From Natribacillus halophilus (GTDB taxonomy: Bacteria > Bacillota > Bacilli > Bacillales > Marinococcaceae), in assembly GCF_900100185.1 (NCBI RefSeq), contig NZ_FNEN01000003.1, positions 1 through 64,000 on the forward strand: a stretch of 64,000 nt of DNA. Direction: 5' to 3'. The translations under genes were made by a program, and so were the position numbers. Under the pieces are notes generated by a model. That model made no database searches and had not been told where the DNA came from. It saw nothing but the letters and a program-made list of their open reading frames with translations. Positions 1 to 10,054 of this stretch are shown one piece after another (the stretch's first letter is position 1; each line of letters starts with the position of its first letter).

Positions 1-108
1 GTTGAGCGACCATGATGACAACTCACCTCGTATCTATGATTCTATCAGCAGGATAACATTGGTGTGAGTGGTTAATTCAACCATTGTGCACTAGTCACAA
101 TTAATTTT

Positions 109-459
109 TTGGGTAAAGTGGAGTGGAATATTTTTCGAAAAGAAATAAATGATTTTCTATCTAGTCTCGGCGTAAGGGAAGATAAGTTAATAGGACCTTT
201 TTTTATAAAACCTAAAATTTTAGAGGATCAAAGCGTTTTTGACCAAACTTTTAAAAATAAATTACTCATGTACCTTTATGAAGATGTAGAAAAATATGCT
301 TCCGGCAAAGTATTTTCTGATAATGTTTCAAGATTTTCTGACCTCCTAAAAATGTATGAAAAAGGGATTAACATCTTTGATTCAGTATTTGAAATCAAGA
401 ACGAAGCATTATATGATAGGTTAAATATAGCAGAAGAATCGGAGGAATATCGTTCATAA
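109..459 (+). pseudogene. C-terminal fragment of a McrB/LlaJI-type AAA+ restriction ATPase
   Basis: The 116 codons look like the tail of the AAA+ GTPase/ATPase subunit of LlaJI/McrBC-like restriction systems. The recognisable part is a segment reading EDKLIGPFFIKP followed by FKNKLLMYLYEDVEKY. No Walker A, Walker B or sensor motif is present. The only in-frame starts upstream are TTG at 109 or ATT at 100, and neither has a ribosome site. A different frame is open from base 2 to a stop at 65-67 and could be the preceding part of the same gene, shifted out of frame, or the end of another gene. It lies 21 bases before the nuclease gene, as the ATPase subunit would. Family assignment is from memory of the pattern. 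Whether it is broken or merely cut by a frameshift cannot be settled here. Confidence 0.5.
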
Positions 460-480
460 ATTATAGAGAAGGTGTTTGAT

Positions 481-1818
481 ATGGGCCCTATTTATATAAA
501 GGAGCTTCTTCCTTATACAATGAGAGAACTACAAGCCAAGTTAAATGTAACTGAAAGTGATTTAAAAAGAATAATAGCTAATTTGATGGAGAAGAACATT
601 ATAGATAGAAAAAATATGATATATGTTTTTAAATATGTAGGTTTGATCGAATCTTTCGGTAGAGTCATGTTTGTTTATCCAAAATACATTGGACATATAA
701 ATGAAAATCAAGCTGTCCAGTTAATTCGTTTATTCAGAGAGTATTCTCGAAGTGAAAAGTTAGAACATGAAGAATTTGAAACTTTAGGCATCCAAAGAAC
801 AAGTGGTCAATCATCTAACCTAATACCACTTATAGATTTCTTCATACAAGACTATTTAGAAAGCGGCTTATATAGTAATGATATAACCATACATGAACTA
901 AACGGGGTAAACGAAATTGATTGGGAAAAAACTGTTAATGAAAGCACAGCTTATAAAGTTGGAAATCAATTTGTTCACTTAGATTATTATTCTATTGATA
1001 GGATGCAGGATACTTATGATCTTATTACAAAGATGCATAAGATTATACTAGCTGAATGCTCTGACTATCTAATAAAAACAGGTCTCAATTATTTTTTAGG
1101 ATACTCAAAGATTGTATTTGATGATTATAACCAGTCTATAGAATTAGATGAAGTAGCAATAACAGCACTTGATAATGAACTGAATAATCAGTTCAATGAT
1201 AGAAATATTACCCTTTTAAAAAACATGATTACTTATATTAGTCGAAGAAACTATGTAAGTCCTAATGATAACGTTAGCTTTTTTGGGACGAAACATTTTC
1301 ATAAGATCTGGGAAAAAGTTTGCATTTATATTTTTACAAACATGCCTCAATTATACAAGGAAATTGATAGGCCAATATGGGAAGACAACCTTGGCAATAA
1401 GTTATCAGCAAGATCCTTATCTCCTGATATAATAACCGAAGCAAATATAGGCAGTGATACTTTCTTTTTATTGTTGGATGCAAAATACTACAATATATCA
1501 TTTAACGAAAACAATTTTGAGAATAAAAACCCTAAATTGGAGGATATCACGAAACAATATCTATATGATTTAGCACTTGAAGACTATTACAAGAGAATGG
1601 AGTACAATAATAAAATAAATGCTTTTTTGGTTCCAAACGAAAGCGAAGAGTTTAAGTTACTCGGTAAAGTGTATATAAACTTTCTTAAACAATTACCGCT
1701 GAAGGATATATTGATTGTTAGCTTACCTGCTGAAATCGTGTATAAATATTACATTTTTAAAAGAAAATTATCAAACGAAATAATCAGTGAACTATTTATA
1801 GACGGATATCCAAGTTAA
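481..1818 (+). CDS. LlaJI/McrC-like restriction endonuclease subunit
   Basis: This 445-residue protein resembles the nuclease subunit of LlaJI-family restriction systems, which pairs with an McrB-like ATPase. The N-terminal part has a helix-turn-helix-like stretch (residues about 10-45), then a segment with FKYVGLIESFGRVMFVYPKY. The C-terminal third carries a PD-(D/E)xK pattern: PDII followed about 15 residues later by LLDAKYY, giving the D...D-A-K catalytic signature. The start at ATG 481 is preferred over GTG 472 because AGAGAAGG lies 8 bases ahead of it. The DNA is much more AT-rich than the housekeeping genes, which suggests transfer. The upstream partner is only a fragment, so restriction activity is doubtful. 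Confidence 0.6.
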   Translation: MGPIYIKELLPYTMRELQAKLNVTESDLKRIIANLMEKNIIDRKNMIYVFKYVGLIESFGRVMFVYPKYIGHINENQAVQLIRLFREYSRSEKLEHEEFETLGIQRTSGQSSNLIPLIDFFIQDYLESGLYSNDITIHELNGVNEIDWEKTVNESTAYKVGNQFVHLDYYSIDRMQDTYDLITKMHKIILAECSDYLIKTGLNYFLGYSKIVFDDYNQSIELDEVAITALDNELNNQFNDRNITLLKNMITYISRRNYVSPNDNVSFFGTKHFHKIWEKVCIYIFTNMPQLYKEIDRPIWEDNLGNKLSARSLSPDIITEANIGSDTFFLLLDAKYYNISFNENNFENKNPKLEDITKQYLYDLALEDYYKRMEYNNKINAFLVPNESEEFKLLGKVYINFLKQLPLKDILIVSLPAEIVYKYYIFKRKLSNEIISELFIDGYPS

Positions 1819-1952
1819 CGACATTTTTTCTTCCAGATTTAACTAGCACTGTGGCGAACTTTTTGGATTCCCGTGATAATTATACGAAGTGCCTACTTTG
1901 AGAAATCTAATGGTTTCCACTAATGGGGGAGTGGGGTCCTTAAATTTACATT

Positions 1953-4900
1953 TTATTTCAATATTAACTTTTCTTCAGTGAAATAAAGTTCTGCTGCATG
2001 GACTTCTTCACCCATGATAACTTCCCAAATAATTTTATAATAGTCAAGTTGATCTTGGTAAAAAGCTTCGAGCTTTTCTTTTTCCTCCTCTTTTTCATAC
2101 CTGTCCGTTTTGTAATCAATAATCTTCCACCCGTCTTCAGTCAAATACACTAAGTCTATATATCCCTTCAATCGCTTATTAGTTTGATCACTTCCAAATA
2201 GATCTGAATACCCTTCATCGTGAGGTGTTAGTTCCAAATTAAACGGCCATTCTGTATAAACAGCTTGAGCATTTTGTAATTCATGGTAAACTGTTGAATT
2301 TTGAAATTGTTCTACTATCTTAAATGCCTGTTTGATTTGTTTTTCTGTAAAACCTTGTTGATGTGCCAGGTTGGGAATGAATCTTTGCACATTCCGTCCC
2401 TTAACGACTTGCTCCAACACTTGGTGAATAAACGTCCCCCGTTCCGTTCCTCCTCCTTCTTCCCTTGCAATGGCTGGAAGAGGTTGCTCTTTATCTTTTG
2501 TTGGCGACCACTCTTCTGTGATTAATTCACGCATTGCTTTATCCGCATCGTGTTCGTTGTTTCTGGCATTTTCAATGCGCTGTTTGTGAATAATAGTATT
2601 TGTTCTGACTTCACTTTGGGTTGGCTCCTGCAAATGAAATATCTCTGTTTCTTGTATATCCAATAACGGCTGCCAACAATTTTTACTGTTATCACTCGAA
2701 GAGGAAATAATAAGCATTCGCTCTGCTCGTGTAGCAGCTACATAAAGAAGCCTGAATTCTTCTTTATCTTGAAAGGTTATCTCTTCTGATTTCGCCTCAG
2801 CCCAGTTCAAAGGACGACCAATGGTCTTTTTTTGATAAGGACCGTGTGGTTTTTCAAACAAAACATAACCTTCCGCTGCCTGATTTTTTCTTTGAATGTG
2901 GACATTGATCTTATCTTCATTATTCTGATAACCGCTAGGATTGGCTAGAAAAACAACGGGCGCTTCCAACCCTTTTGCTTTATGAACATTCATCACACGG
3001 ACAGCGTCTTTCTCTACGTTTTGCTCGAGCGATCGTTGTTTTTGTTCCAGCCATGTTTTGTACCACGTCTCACCTTCGGATAGAGTAGAAAATGACTGCT
3101 CTGCAAGTGTTTCAATTAAATGATCGTACCCTTGCTTAGCTTCTTTTCCCCTATGATTTAAAGCTATATGACGAAGCATGCCTAAATCTTTAATGACATG
3201 AATCATAGCGACTGCAACAGAGGTGCGTCGAGCTATTTTTTGGTAGGTATGTAATTGTGCCAATGATTCTTCCAAATCGTTTTTTCCCGCCAATGGCGAA
3301 TCGCTGTAGCTAAAGAAACCTCCGCCGGCATGCTTCCATTCATAAAGGTCGACATCAGAGACCCCAAAGTAGACATTTTTAAGTGCAGCTGTGGTTGCTC
3401 TTTCGTCATTGCCGTCCGCGATGGCTTCAAAAACAGAAGCCAAATCTTTAAATTCCGGAATATCCTTACAATATATTTCCCCGCTTACGTTGACGGGAAT
3501 GTTGTGTTGTTCAAGGATCGCAGCGTATTTAGTGAGTGGTTTATTATATCTTTGCAAAATCAATATATCTTCGAACTTATAACCTTCATTTAGCAAATGC
3601 TTAATATGGAAAGCGATTTGTTCAGCATCATTTTCTTCTACCACAGCCGTGGTTTTATTATGGGCAACTTCCGAGATATATACGCCTTGCATCGCTCCAT
3701 CTTCACCGTTGTTAACGGGGTTCAGGGGCTGAAAAGCAGCCTGGTATTTATCAGGCTCGGAAGGAAAGACGTTTTCCAACCAACGGTTAAGTGGCGTTGT
3801 CACTTCCGAAATCGTTCGGAAATTGGTAGTGAAAGTCAGAACCGCACCACCATAAGAATGGATTTTCTTTTTCACTTCAAGGTACATGTCTATATCAGCT
3901 CGCCGAAATCGATAAATGGATTGTTTAGGATCACCGACAATGAATAGAGCCCCATTTCTGGGACGACATTGTCGCCAGTCATTCATTGAGGGATCTTCAG
4001 CGGTTAACAAAAACATGATCTCTGCCTGGATAGGGTCGGTATCCTGAAATTCATCTACGAATAGAAAACGATATTTTCTTTGTAAGTCGATGCGCACATG
4101 CACGTGAGATTGTAACAGTTTTTTCGTTTTTAAAAGTAAATCTTGATAGTTCAACATAGCTTTTTTTTGCTTCGCTCGTTCATACCACTCCATAGCTCCT
4201 TGTAAAAACGTGAGGATATGAAAATGGGTGTACTCGTGCCATTGTTGTAAAACAAGTTCAATTTCTTCTGTTTTTAAGTTTTGGAACTGATCTTTAAAAT
4301 ATTTAGCATCCTCTTTGGTATGCCAATTTTTATGAGTAACTTTTATCTGTTTTTGAAAACCTTCAAGAGCAAGGATTTTATCCGCATCAGACTCTACTAC
4401 GTTGCCAGCCATTAGTATTTGTGAAATGATTTCTTCAAGTGGATCTGCTTTCTTCCGATCGGTTCTCAGCATCTTTTCAGCTTCTCTACATAGGGTTATT
4501 GTACGATTCCACACTTCCTCAATGTTAGGTGGATTTATTCGCGCTGCCTTCCACTCTACTTCCGGATAGCGAACCAGTTCCTGAAGATTCGGGTAAAGAT
4601 CCGACATGGATAGCCCTAAGCTTTGGAGAAAGTGATAGTATTCAGGGTATCTTAGCCGTTGTTCATGATAATAATCAACCCATGCCTCGTAAAGAATCTC
4701 TTCATCCTCTGATTCCTCGATTTCCCGAAAAGCAAGATCCACACCTGCTTCGATTGGACGTTCTCTAAGTAGACGTGCACAAAACGAATGCACCGTTCCT
4801 ATGAAGCATTCCTCTATCTTTCCAAGGGCTTGGCGACACCTATCTCTTTCTATTGATGGCGCCTCACTCTCCCTTTCCTTACGCTCTAATATATGTCGAA

Positions 4901-5111
4901 AACGAAACCGCAGTTCGTCTGCAGCTTTTTTGGTGAAAGTGATAGCAGTAATATTCTCAACGTTCGCTTTTCCGGAAGTAATGAGGGCTGCCATTCGTTC
5001 CAACATGCTTGTCGTCTTCCCGGAACCTGCCCCAGCTTCTATAAGCATGTTTCTGTCCAAGTCGCTAACGATTATTTCTCGTTCCGATGCATCCATGAGT
5101 TCATTAATCAA
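1953..5111 (-). CDS. AddA/RecB-like UvrD-family helicase-nuclease
   Basis: This is a superfamily 1A helicase with a RecB-type nuclease tail, 1052 residues, shorter than housekeeping AddA (about 1230). Walker A AGAGSGKTT is at residues 26-34, Walker B FLFVDEFQDTDP near 350, then GDPKQSIYRFRRAD, TFTTNFRT, NVHKAKGLE and LLYVAATRAERML. The C-terminal nuclease shows GTFIHQVLEQVV and, near residue 994, GYIDLVY with IIDYKTDR, the D...DxK site. It should unwind and resect DNA ends with its partner, whose gene ends 8 bases inside this one. Neighbours are restriction genes, so a defence role as well as, or instead of, repair is possible. Whether the genome has another addAB cannot be seen. Confidence 0.8.
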   Translation of the reverse strand: MINELMDASEREIIVSDLDRNMLIEAGAGSGKTTSMLERMAALITSGKANVENITAITFTKKAADELRFRFRHILERKERESEAPSIERDRCRQALGKIEECFIGTVHSFCARLLRERPIEAGVDLAFREIEESEDEEILYEAWVDYYHEQRLRYPEYYHFLQSLGLSMSDLYPNLQELVRYPEVEWKAARINPPNIEEVWNRTITLCREAEKMLRTDRKKADPLEEIISQILMAGNVVESDADKILALEGFQKQIKVTHKNWHTKEDAKYFKDQFQNLKTEEIELVLQQWHEYTHFHILTFLQGAMEWYERAKQKKAMLNYQDLLLKTKKLLQSHVHVRIDLQRKYRFLFVDEFQDTDPIQAEIMFLLTAEDPSMNDWRQCRPRNGALFIVGDPKQSIYRFRRADIDMYLEVKKKIHSYGGAVLTFTTNFRTISEVTTPLNRWLENVFPSEPDKYQAAFQPLNPVNNGEDGAMQGVYISEVAHNKTTAVVEENDAEQIAFHIKHLLNEGYKFEDILILQRYNKPLTKYAAILEQHNIPVNVSGEIYCKDIPEFKDLASVFEAIADGNDERATTAALKNVYFGVSDVDLYEWKHAGGGFFSYSDSPLAGKNDLEESLAQLHTYQKIARRTSVAVAMIHVIKDLGMLRHIALNHRGKEAKQGYDHLIETLAEQSFSTLSEGETWYKTWLEQKQRSLEQNVEKDAVRVMNVHKAKGLEAPVVFLANPSGYQNNEDKINVHIQRKNQAAEGYVLFEKPHGPYQKKTIGRPLNWAEAKSEEITFQDKEEFRLLYVAATRAERMLIISSSSDNSKNCWQPLLDIQETEIFHLQEPTQSEVRTNTIIHKQRIENARNNEHDADKAMRELITEEWSPTKDKEQPLPAIAREEGGGTERGTFIHQVLEQVVKGRNVQRFIPNLAHQQGFTEKQIKQAFKIVEQFQNSTVYHELQNAQAVYTEWPFNLELTPHDEGYSDLFGSDQTNKRLKGYIDLVYLTEDGWKIIDYKTDRYEKEEEKEKLEAFYQDQLDYYKIIWEVIMGEEVHAAELYFTEEKLILK

Positions 5112-7989
5112 TGCTTCTCACCCCATTAAAAGCTTCGGTTCCCAGCGAACCCCCGTTTTGTCTTTTCTGATTGAGCATATCATTAGAATACTGTGTGCGT
5201 TTACAAACATCCGTAAAATCACAGTAAGTACAGTCCATCTTATCATCAGTCATAAAGAATTCTCCGTATTTAATGATATCAAGCAAACGGTTTAAGACAC
5301 GGTCGCCTCTCTCTTCATAGTTGTGATTCACTTCATGAATGGCTATTGAACCATAACCCCGGTCGCTGGGGAAATAATATCCCGTTTCAACAACCGGCTG
5401 CTCGAATGTCCCCGTATCTTTGAGAGCTTTCATATACAAATAATGCTGTAACATCCTCCCTCCATGAAAAGGTTTATTCGAAGAATAACGACTGGACGGC
5501 TTTCCGGTCTTATAATCCAATACTCGTAATTCTTGTTCTCCGCTTTCCTCTATGCGATCAATCTTGCCCCGCAGTTGGAGTGCAGCATCTCCTGAAAGGT
5601 TAATACTGGCTAAAGAATCTTCAAACCCAAATTCGTATTCTACTTCTTGTACTCTATGAGCATCATTTTCCTGTTCATTCTGATAAAAAATCCGACAGGA
5701 TCGTAATATTTTTTGCTTCGTTTCCTCATATATGTGCTCACTCGGCGGGGGGTTCTCTTCTTTCCAGACAGCCAATTCTTTTTCTGCATAGCTTTCAAAT
5801 TCCTTTAATGTCATAGGGTTTTTACGGTGCATTGCTTCTCTTCCATAATGCTCGTACAACTTATGTAACAACGTTCCCCTTTCCGCTTCATCAAGCCAAT
5901 TTTCTGGATCGTAGTCTCTCATTTCTTTTTTTCGAAGGTTTAGGACCTTATCGAAAAAGTAGGCATAGGGGCATTTACCGAGAAGCTCCAGGCTACCAGC
6001 CGACATTACCAGGTCATGATTCAAACGAGGATCGTAAACACCCTCTGCAATCGGCACATATCCTTCATATTCGGTTATTTTTTCCTCTTGTCTTGCCCTT
6101 CGATATTCGTCTTTTGGCATTTCCAGCTGATACAGATTTTTCGCATCCTCCGCAAGTTGTACGCCCCGACCCTTCTCTAAAGATTGACGCCATACATCTT
6201 CTTCTGTCCAGTTTTCTTCCGACAACCCATCAATGATCGGTAAAACTTTTTCTATTTCTGTTAAAGACGCCCTGGTTTGATCATATACTTTTCGAAAAGC
6301 CTGTATAAAAAATGATGATGGGAAAACCGAACGGTTAGCCATGATGTCAAAAGCTGTGTAACTTATGGATAACCGTTTTCCTTCCTGTTGTACGATGAGT
6401 TGGGTCAGCCAAAACCATTGTTCTTTCATTTTATCCCCGGATGCAAGTAGTCTTCGTTCCATTGCCCTTCTTTCCTTATCAAGAAGTAAGGGATCTTCTC
6501 GCACCTGACTGGGCGCTCTGTCTTGCGCCATACCGAAAATATGAACGTTCTTCTTTGGAACAAAAACCCCTTTGGACAAAGGTGCAAGATGGATCCTGTT
6601 GGGTTTAGAGCCAGTGGCTACTACGCGCAGTTGGCCAAGAGATTCTGTAATGCGTTCGAACATGTCGTTCAAGGATAGATGGCTTGCACTGAATATACTT
6701 ATCTGTTCGAAATACTCGAATATTTTTTGCTGCGCGGCTTCATCAACCGGACTTTCTATAACACTGTATTTTTGCATGAAATTTGTCAGCTTACGAAGCA
6801 GATCAGGAAGATCCAGGTTTTCCTCTGATACCGGAAGGTAACGGAAAAATGAACGCACCAAACGCCTCGTTTCTCGAATCCGTTCAATTTGTTTTTCTTC
6901 TGTCGTTTCGTTCAAGAGTTGGCTCAACTTTTTCTCATATTGAAAGCTTTCCCAACGAATATCTGCTCTTTCTATGTATTTAGCTATTATCTGCGGGTTC
7001 TCCACATCAAGAAGATTTTCTCTTAGTAGAGCGCACAACTTACTTGCACTGTAACGGCTTTGTGCCCATTTAATGAGTCCTTGTAATAATCTCCCCGGTT
7101 TACTGTTGAGAACCGGGACTCCATTCGCACACGTAAAGGGGATATTTTTTTCCTCCAAAACGCGTTGAATCGCTGGCTCATAAGAACCATCATCCGGGTA
7201 TAGCCAAGCTGTTTCTTCAAGTGTAAATGTATTACGATGAATCTGGTGAAAAGCTTCCTGAATCTCCAATTCTTTTGTAGTGCTTCGATATAAGTATGCG
7301 TCCATTTGCATGGGGTTATCTCTCCAAAAATTTATCCAAGGGGAGCTTTCTTCCCATTTTATGTATTCATGTAAGGAGCTTGGTATTTCCAAGTTAGCTA
7401 TCTGGTATAGTGGTAATCCCTCCAGGTTCTCTACCGGAAGCCTCTCTACAAATTGCATTCCCAAGTAACTGAGTGTGAGAGTCGGTGCTAGACAATAAGT
7501 GTTCTCTTCCGGTTCAATAACTGGAATGCTTTCTTTATATAACCGAGCTTCGTCAAACCATTCGTGTTCAACCAATGTTTCTTCATAGGCTTGGAGCAAT
7601 TGCTGAATATCCATTGCTTTTTCTTTAGATACAAATGCGTTAAATGGAAAATGATTGCTCTCCCATCCGTCCAGACGCAAGTTACTAATCATTTGTTGCA
7701 TAGCATCGATAAAACCATGAGTCACATCAGTGTTTTTAAAATAAAGAAATTTATTATCCAATTTCCTCTCAACCACTATTTTTTCCACCAGAGATTGATT
7801 AGCTGGAACAGAAAGCACTTCAAAAGAAGTATCTCTGTATAAAAGTAACAGTTCCAGAGCTATATCATAGACTCGTTTCACTTGATAGTTAATGTTTCGT
7901 TGATGTTGAACCCCTATACATGCTAATAACGAATCGGCTTCCGTAAACGAATTAACGAGAAGAGTATTAACCTGAGGAATTTGAACCAT
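5104..7989 (-). CDS. AddB-like PD-(D/E)xK nuclease with Fe-S cluster cysteines
   Basis: This 961-residue protein is the probable partner of the downstream helicase and is translated first, with an 8-base overlap. The C-terminal third is an AddB-type nuclease: GKCPYAYFFDKVLNL near residue 673, GTLLHKLYEHYG, then KIDRIEE and LRVLDYKTGK near 816, and finally CTYCDFTDVC near 925. The lone Cys plus C-x2-C-x5-C is the four-cysteine pattern that holds the 4Fe-4S cluster in AddB. The helicase-like middle contains VHIFGMAQDRAPS. No Walker A is visible at the N terminus, unlike Bacillus subtilis AddB, so this subunit is probably not an ATPase. It is shorter than AddB (about 1160). Confidence 0.75.
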   Translation of the reverse strand: MVQIPQVNTLLVNSFTEADSLLACIGVQHQRNINYQVKRVYDIALELLLLYRDTSFEVLSVPANQSLVEKIVVERKLDNKFLYFKNTDVTHGFIDAMQQMISNLRLDGWESNHFPFNAFVSKEKAMDIQQLLQAYEETLVEHEWFDEARLYKESIPVIEPEENTYCLAPTLTLSYLGMQFVERLPVENLEGLPLYQIANLEIPSSLHEYIKWEESSPWINFWRDNPMQMDAYLYRSTTKELEIQEAFHQIHRNTFTLEETAWLYPDDGSYEPAIQRVLEEKNIPFTCANGVPVLNSKPGRLLQGLIKWAQSRYSASKLCALLRENLLDVENPQIIAKYIERADIRWESFQYEKKLSQLLNETTEEKQIERIRETRRLVRSFFRYLPVSEENLDLPDLLRKLTNFMQKYSVIESPVDEAAQQKIFEYFEQISIFSASHLSLNDMFERITESLGQLRVVATGSKPNRIHLAPLSKGVFVPKKNVHIFGMAQDRAPSQVREDPLLLDKERRAMERRLLASGDKMKEQWFWLTQLIVQQEGKRLSISYTAFDIMANRSVFPSSFFIQAFRKVYDQTRASLTEIEKVLPIIDGLSEENWTEEDVWRQSLEKGRGVQLAEDAKNLYQLEMPKDEYRRARQEEKITEYEGYVPIAEGVYDPRLNHDLVMSAGSLELLGKCPYAYFFDKVLNLRKKEMRDYDPENWLDEAERGTLLHKLYEHYGREAMHRKNPMTLKEFESYAEKELAVWKEENPPPSEHIYEETKQKILRSCRIFYQNEQENDAHRVQEVEYEFGFEDSLASINLSGDAALQLRGKIDRIEESGEQELRVLDYKTGKPSSRYSSNKPFHGGRMLQHYLYMKALKDTGTFEQPVVETGYYFPSDRGYGSIAIHEVNHNYEERGDRVLNRLLDIIKYGEFFMTDDKMDCTYCDFTDVCKRTQYSNDMLNQKRQNGGSLGTEAFNGVRSID

Positions 7990-8081
7990 AGAAAGACCAC
8001 TCCTATTACGTGTTCTTCATTTATTTTATTCAATAAAGAAATATTTTACAACTGGTATCTTTGTATTTCGTATCCAATGAT

Positions 8082-8891
8082 TCACCAGTCGTCCGCCTCT
8101 CCAACAACAATAGTAACGCTTAAGCGATCATTGGAATCTTGATCTGTGAAACGAAAAAAGTCATAATTATCTTTATCCAATTTTTGTGACATCCCATTTT
8201 GTTTTAGATATTTCGTAAGCTGCTCGCCTGAATAATTTTCTATGCCTTTTGCCGAAAAAGAATAGGTGATAAATGTGTAACCATCTTCTGCCCAGACGTC
8301 AGCCCTAATATACCGTCCATCATCAAGATAAGTTGTTTGCTTACCCAGAGTAATTGAGTCATCCCAATCTGCAAAGGGCTCATACGATTGATTTTTCTCC
8401 ATTTCTTTTTGCACATCTACCTTAGAAGCATCAGCTGTATTAACAATGCTATGATAATGCTGATAACTATCAGTAATTTCTGTCAGTCCATCTATAGAGA
8501 AATAAATTTTATCATTTCCAATGGTTGAAACAACAATCGGCATACCTTTAAATAATAAAGTTGTTTCAATTGAGGCAGCGTTGTCTATAAAATAGCCATT
8601 TTCATCTTTTTCATTAAAGCCAAAGGAATGATTGTCCAAAAAATCAACTATTTCATGAACATTATAGGTTTTAGGAAAGAGTAAGGCAATCATCAGATAA
8701 TTCTTTCCTGATTCCAGAATTGATACAAAATAATCATCAATTTTAATGGATTCCACTTTGAACTTATCAAATATCGATTCGTAATCATCAATTAAGCAAT
8801 ACTCAAAGTAATCATCAAATTCCCATAACTTATTTTCTTTTTCAATTGAAGAATTCTTCATTCGTAAATCTTTGATATTAATCACTTTCAT
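8082..8891 (-). CDS. hypothetical acidic protein, 269 aa
   Basis: I do not recognise this protein. It is soluble-looking, acidic and rich in Asp, Tyr and Phe, with no signal peptide, membrane segment or catalytic motif that I can name. A good ribosome site (GGGAGG, 8 bases before ATG) supports the start. It stands alone between the AddAB-like pair and an HTH gene, reading in the same direction as both, with about 90 bases on each side. The position suggests accessory cargo. No function is proposed. Confidence 0.6.
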   Translation of the reverse strand: MKVINIKDLRMKNSSIEKENKLWEFDDYFEYCLIDDYESIFDKFKVESIKIDDYFVSILESGKNYLMIALLFPKTYNVHEIVDFLDNHSFGFNEKDENGYFIDNAASIETTLLFKGMPIVVSTIGNDKIYFSIDGLTEITDSYQHYHSIVNTADASKVDVQKEMEKNQSYEPFADWDDSITLGKQTTYLDDGRYIRADVWAEDGYTFITYSFSAKGIENYSGEQLTKYLKQNGMSQKLDKDNYDFFRFTDQDSNDRLSVTIVVGEADDW

Positions 8892-8981
8892 AATACCTAC
8901 CTCCCTTTATTTTTTCATCTACACGATCGACCAATTCATGCAAATCTCAAGGCATCGATTTTTGCCTTCTTTACTTAGCCG

Positions 8982-9851
8982 TCAACCACGCCGGCAAATC
9001 TTCTGGCCTGCTCGTTCGGCACTGTTCCTGCCATAATTCGTCGAGTTCCTCTTCGTAGATCCGTTCAAAAATCCGTTTGCGCCGTAAAAGTAGCCCGCTA
9101 ATGAACCGCGCAAACGGCCGGTTTTTTTCATAAATATCGCGCCTTTAAACGCCTGCACAATTGAATGTACAATGGCTTCTTCCGTGAGATCGGCATCGGT
9201 ATTGATATATTTATATGCGTATACCGCGCGACCCCAGAGTTTATAAATGTCCTTAGCATCATAAAACGGTTTAGCCTCTGTGACGAAAAGGGGAGGTACA
9301 TGAGCCGGGATGAAAGAAGCGTCTAATTTTTCATTCGCAACGGCTTTACGTGTATTACGAATGGGTTCTTTTTTCTCTGAAAGAGAGCTTGCTTCAAAAG
9401 ACAAAGCTTCGTTATCTTTTTGCTTGGCCTGAACGTTTGCTGCATCAGTATTTTCCGGGTTTGATCGATGGTTCATTTCCGACGGCTCAGCCGATAGATC
9501 AACGATGACAAATACGTTATGGCCGTACCCGCCGCGCACCTTCCCGCGCTGTCTCATCGTGCGATAAACGTCGATCATCTGCCGCTCTTTAAGCACACGA
9601 ATGATCCGCTTGACCGTTGAGGACGAAACGCCAACTTGCGCGGCAATGACATCATATTTTAAAAAAGCCACACCGATCGTTTTCACCGCATGACGAGCAA
9701 TCAATTTGAAAACAGCGACGGCGTTTTCCGTTAATTCGTGTGAATTAGCGTATAAGTGCTTACGAATCGCCCTGTTAAGTTCGTCTACATTCGTGAATGG
9801 CGACAGCGATTTGTATGAACAGAGATCGGCATTGCTGAGAATTGGATGCAT
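8982..9851 (-). CDS. HTH DNA-binding protein of a plasmid/phage-like family
   Basis: This 289-residue protein has a winged-helix/HTH segment around residues 50-95, including YDVIAAQVGVSSSTVKRIIR, followed by a wing-like RGKVRGGYGHNVFVIVD. The rest is a charged linker and a C-terminal region with no recognised motif. It resembles the replication-initiation or regulator proteins of plasmids and phages that start with an HTH_36-type domain, but I cannot name the family. The second of two adjacent ATGs (9851) is preferred, because the relative at 28.4 kb starts there and GGGGG lies 7 bases upstream. A stem-loop covers that ribosome site. A broken paralogue lies at 28,139-28,417. Confidence 0.6.
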   Translation of the reverse strand: MHPILSNADLCSYKSLSPFTNVDELNRAIRKHLYANSHELTENAVAVFKLIARHAVKTIGVAFLKYDVIAAQVGVSSSTVKRIIRVLKERQMIDVYRTMRQRGKVRGGYGHNVFVIVDLSAEPSEMNHRSNPENTDAANVQAKQKDNEALSFEASSLSEKKEPIRNTRKAVANEKLDASFIPAHVPPLFVTEAKPFYDAKDIYKLWGRAVYAYKYINTDADLTEEAIVHSIVQAFKGAIFMKKTGRLRGSLAGYFYGANGFLNGSTKRNSTNYGRNSAERAGQKICRRG

Positions 9852-9858
9852 CATATAG

Positions 9859-9917
9859 CCCCCTATTTTTTTCTTCTCAATAGAAATATCGACGCTTTCG
9901 AAACAAAAAAGGGGGGG
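9859..9917 (-). promoter_or_regulatory. leader stem-loop covering the ribosome site of the HTH gene
   Basis: An inverted repeat pairs a C-run followed by T-rich bases (distal arm) with an A-rich stretch and the G-run that serves as Shine-Dalgarno, about 30 bases apart. The paralogous pseudogene at 28.4 kb keeps the same arrangement (28,427-28,487) with different loop bases, which argues that the stem matters. Translational self-control or attenuation is an inference. Confidence 0.45.
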
Positions 9918-10021
9918 TTATATATAACACCAGGGTATGTACAGATGCTAAAAATAAACAAACTTTTCATAAAACATTCTTTACAATTGTAAATTTTTAA
10001 ACCATAATAAAAGTAAACATG

Positions 10022-10054
10022 AGTTTCACTCACCGCATATGCGCGTGCGTGAAA
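10022..10054. other. 33-bp inverted repeat in a 460-bp gene-free stretch
   Basis: GTTTCACTCAC and GTGCGTGAAAC form an imperfect palindrome around a CATATGC centre. It is not followed by a T-run, so it is not an obvious terminator. The rest of 9,918-10,317 shows no gene. The stretch GGCAGGAACTCTTCGCACAAG just after it recurs with one change near 10,694. Confidence 0.35.
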
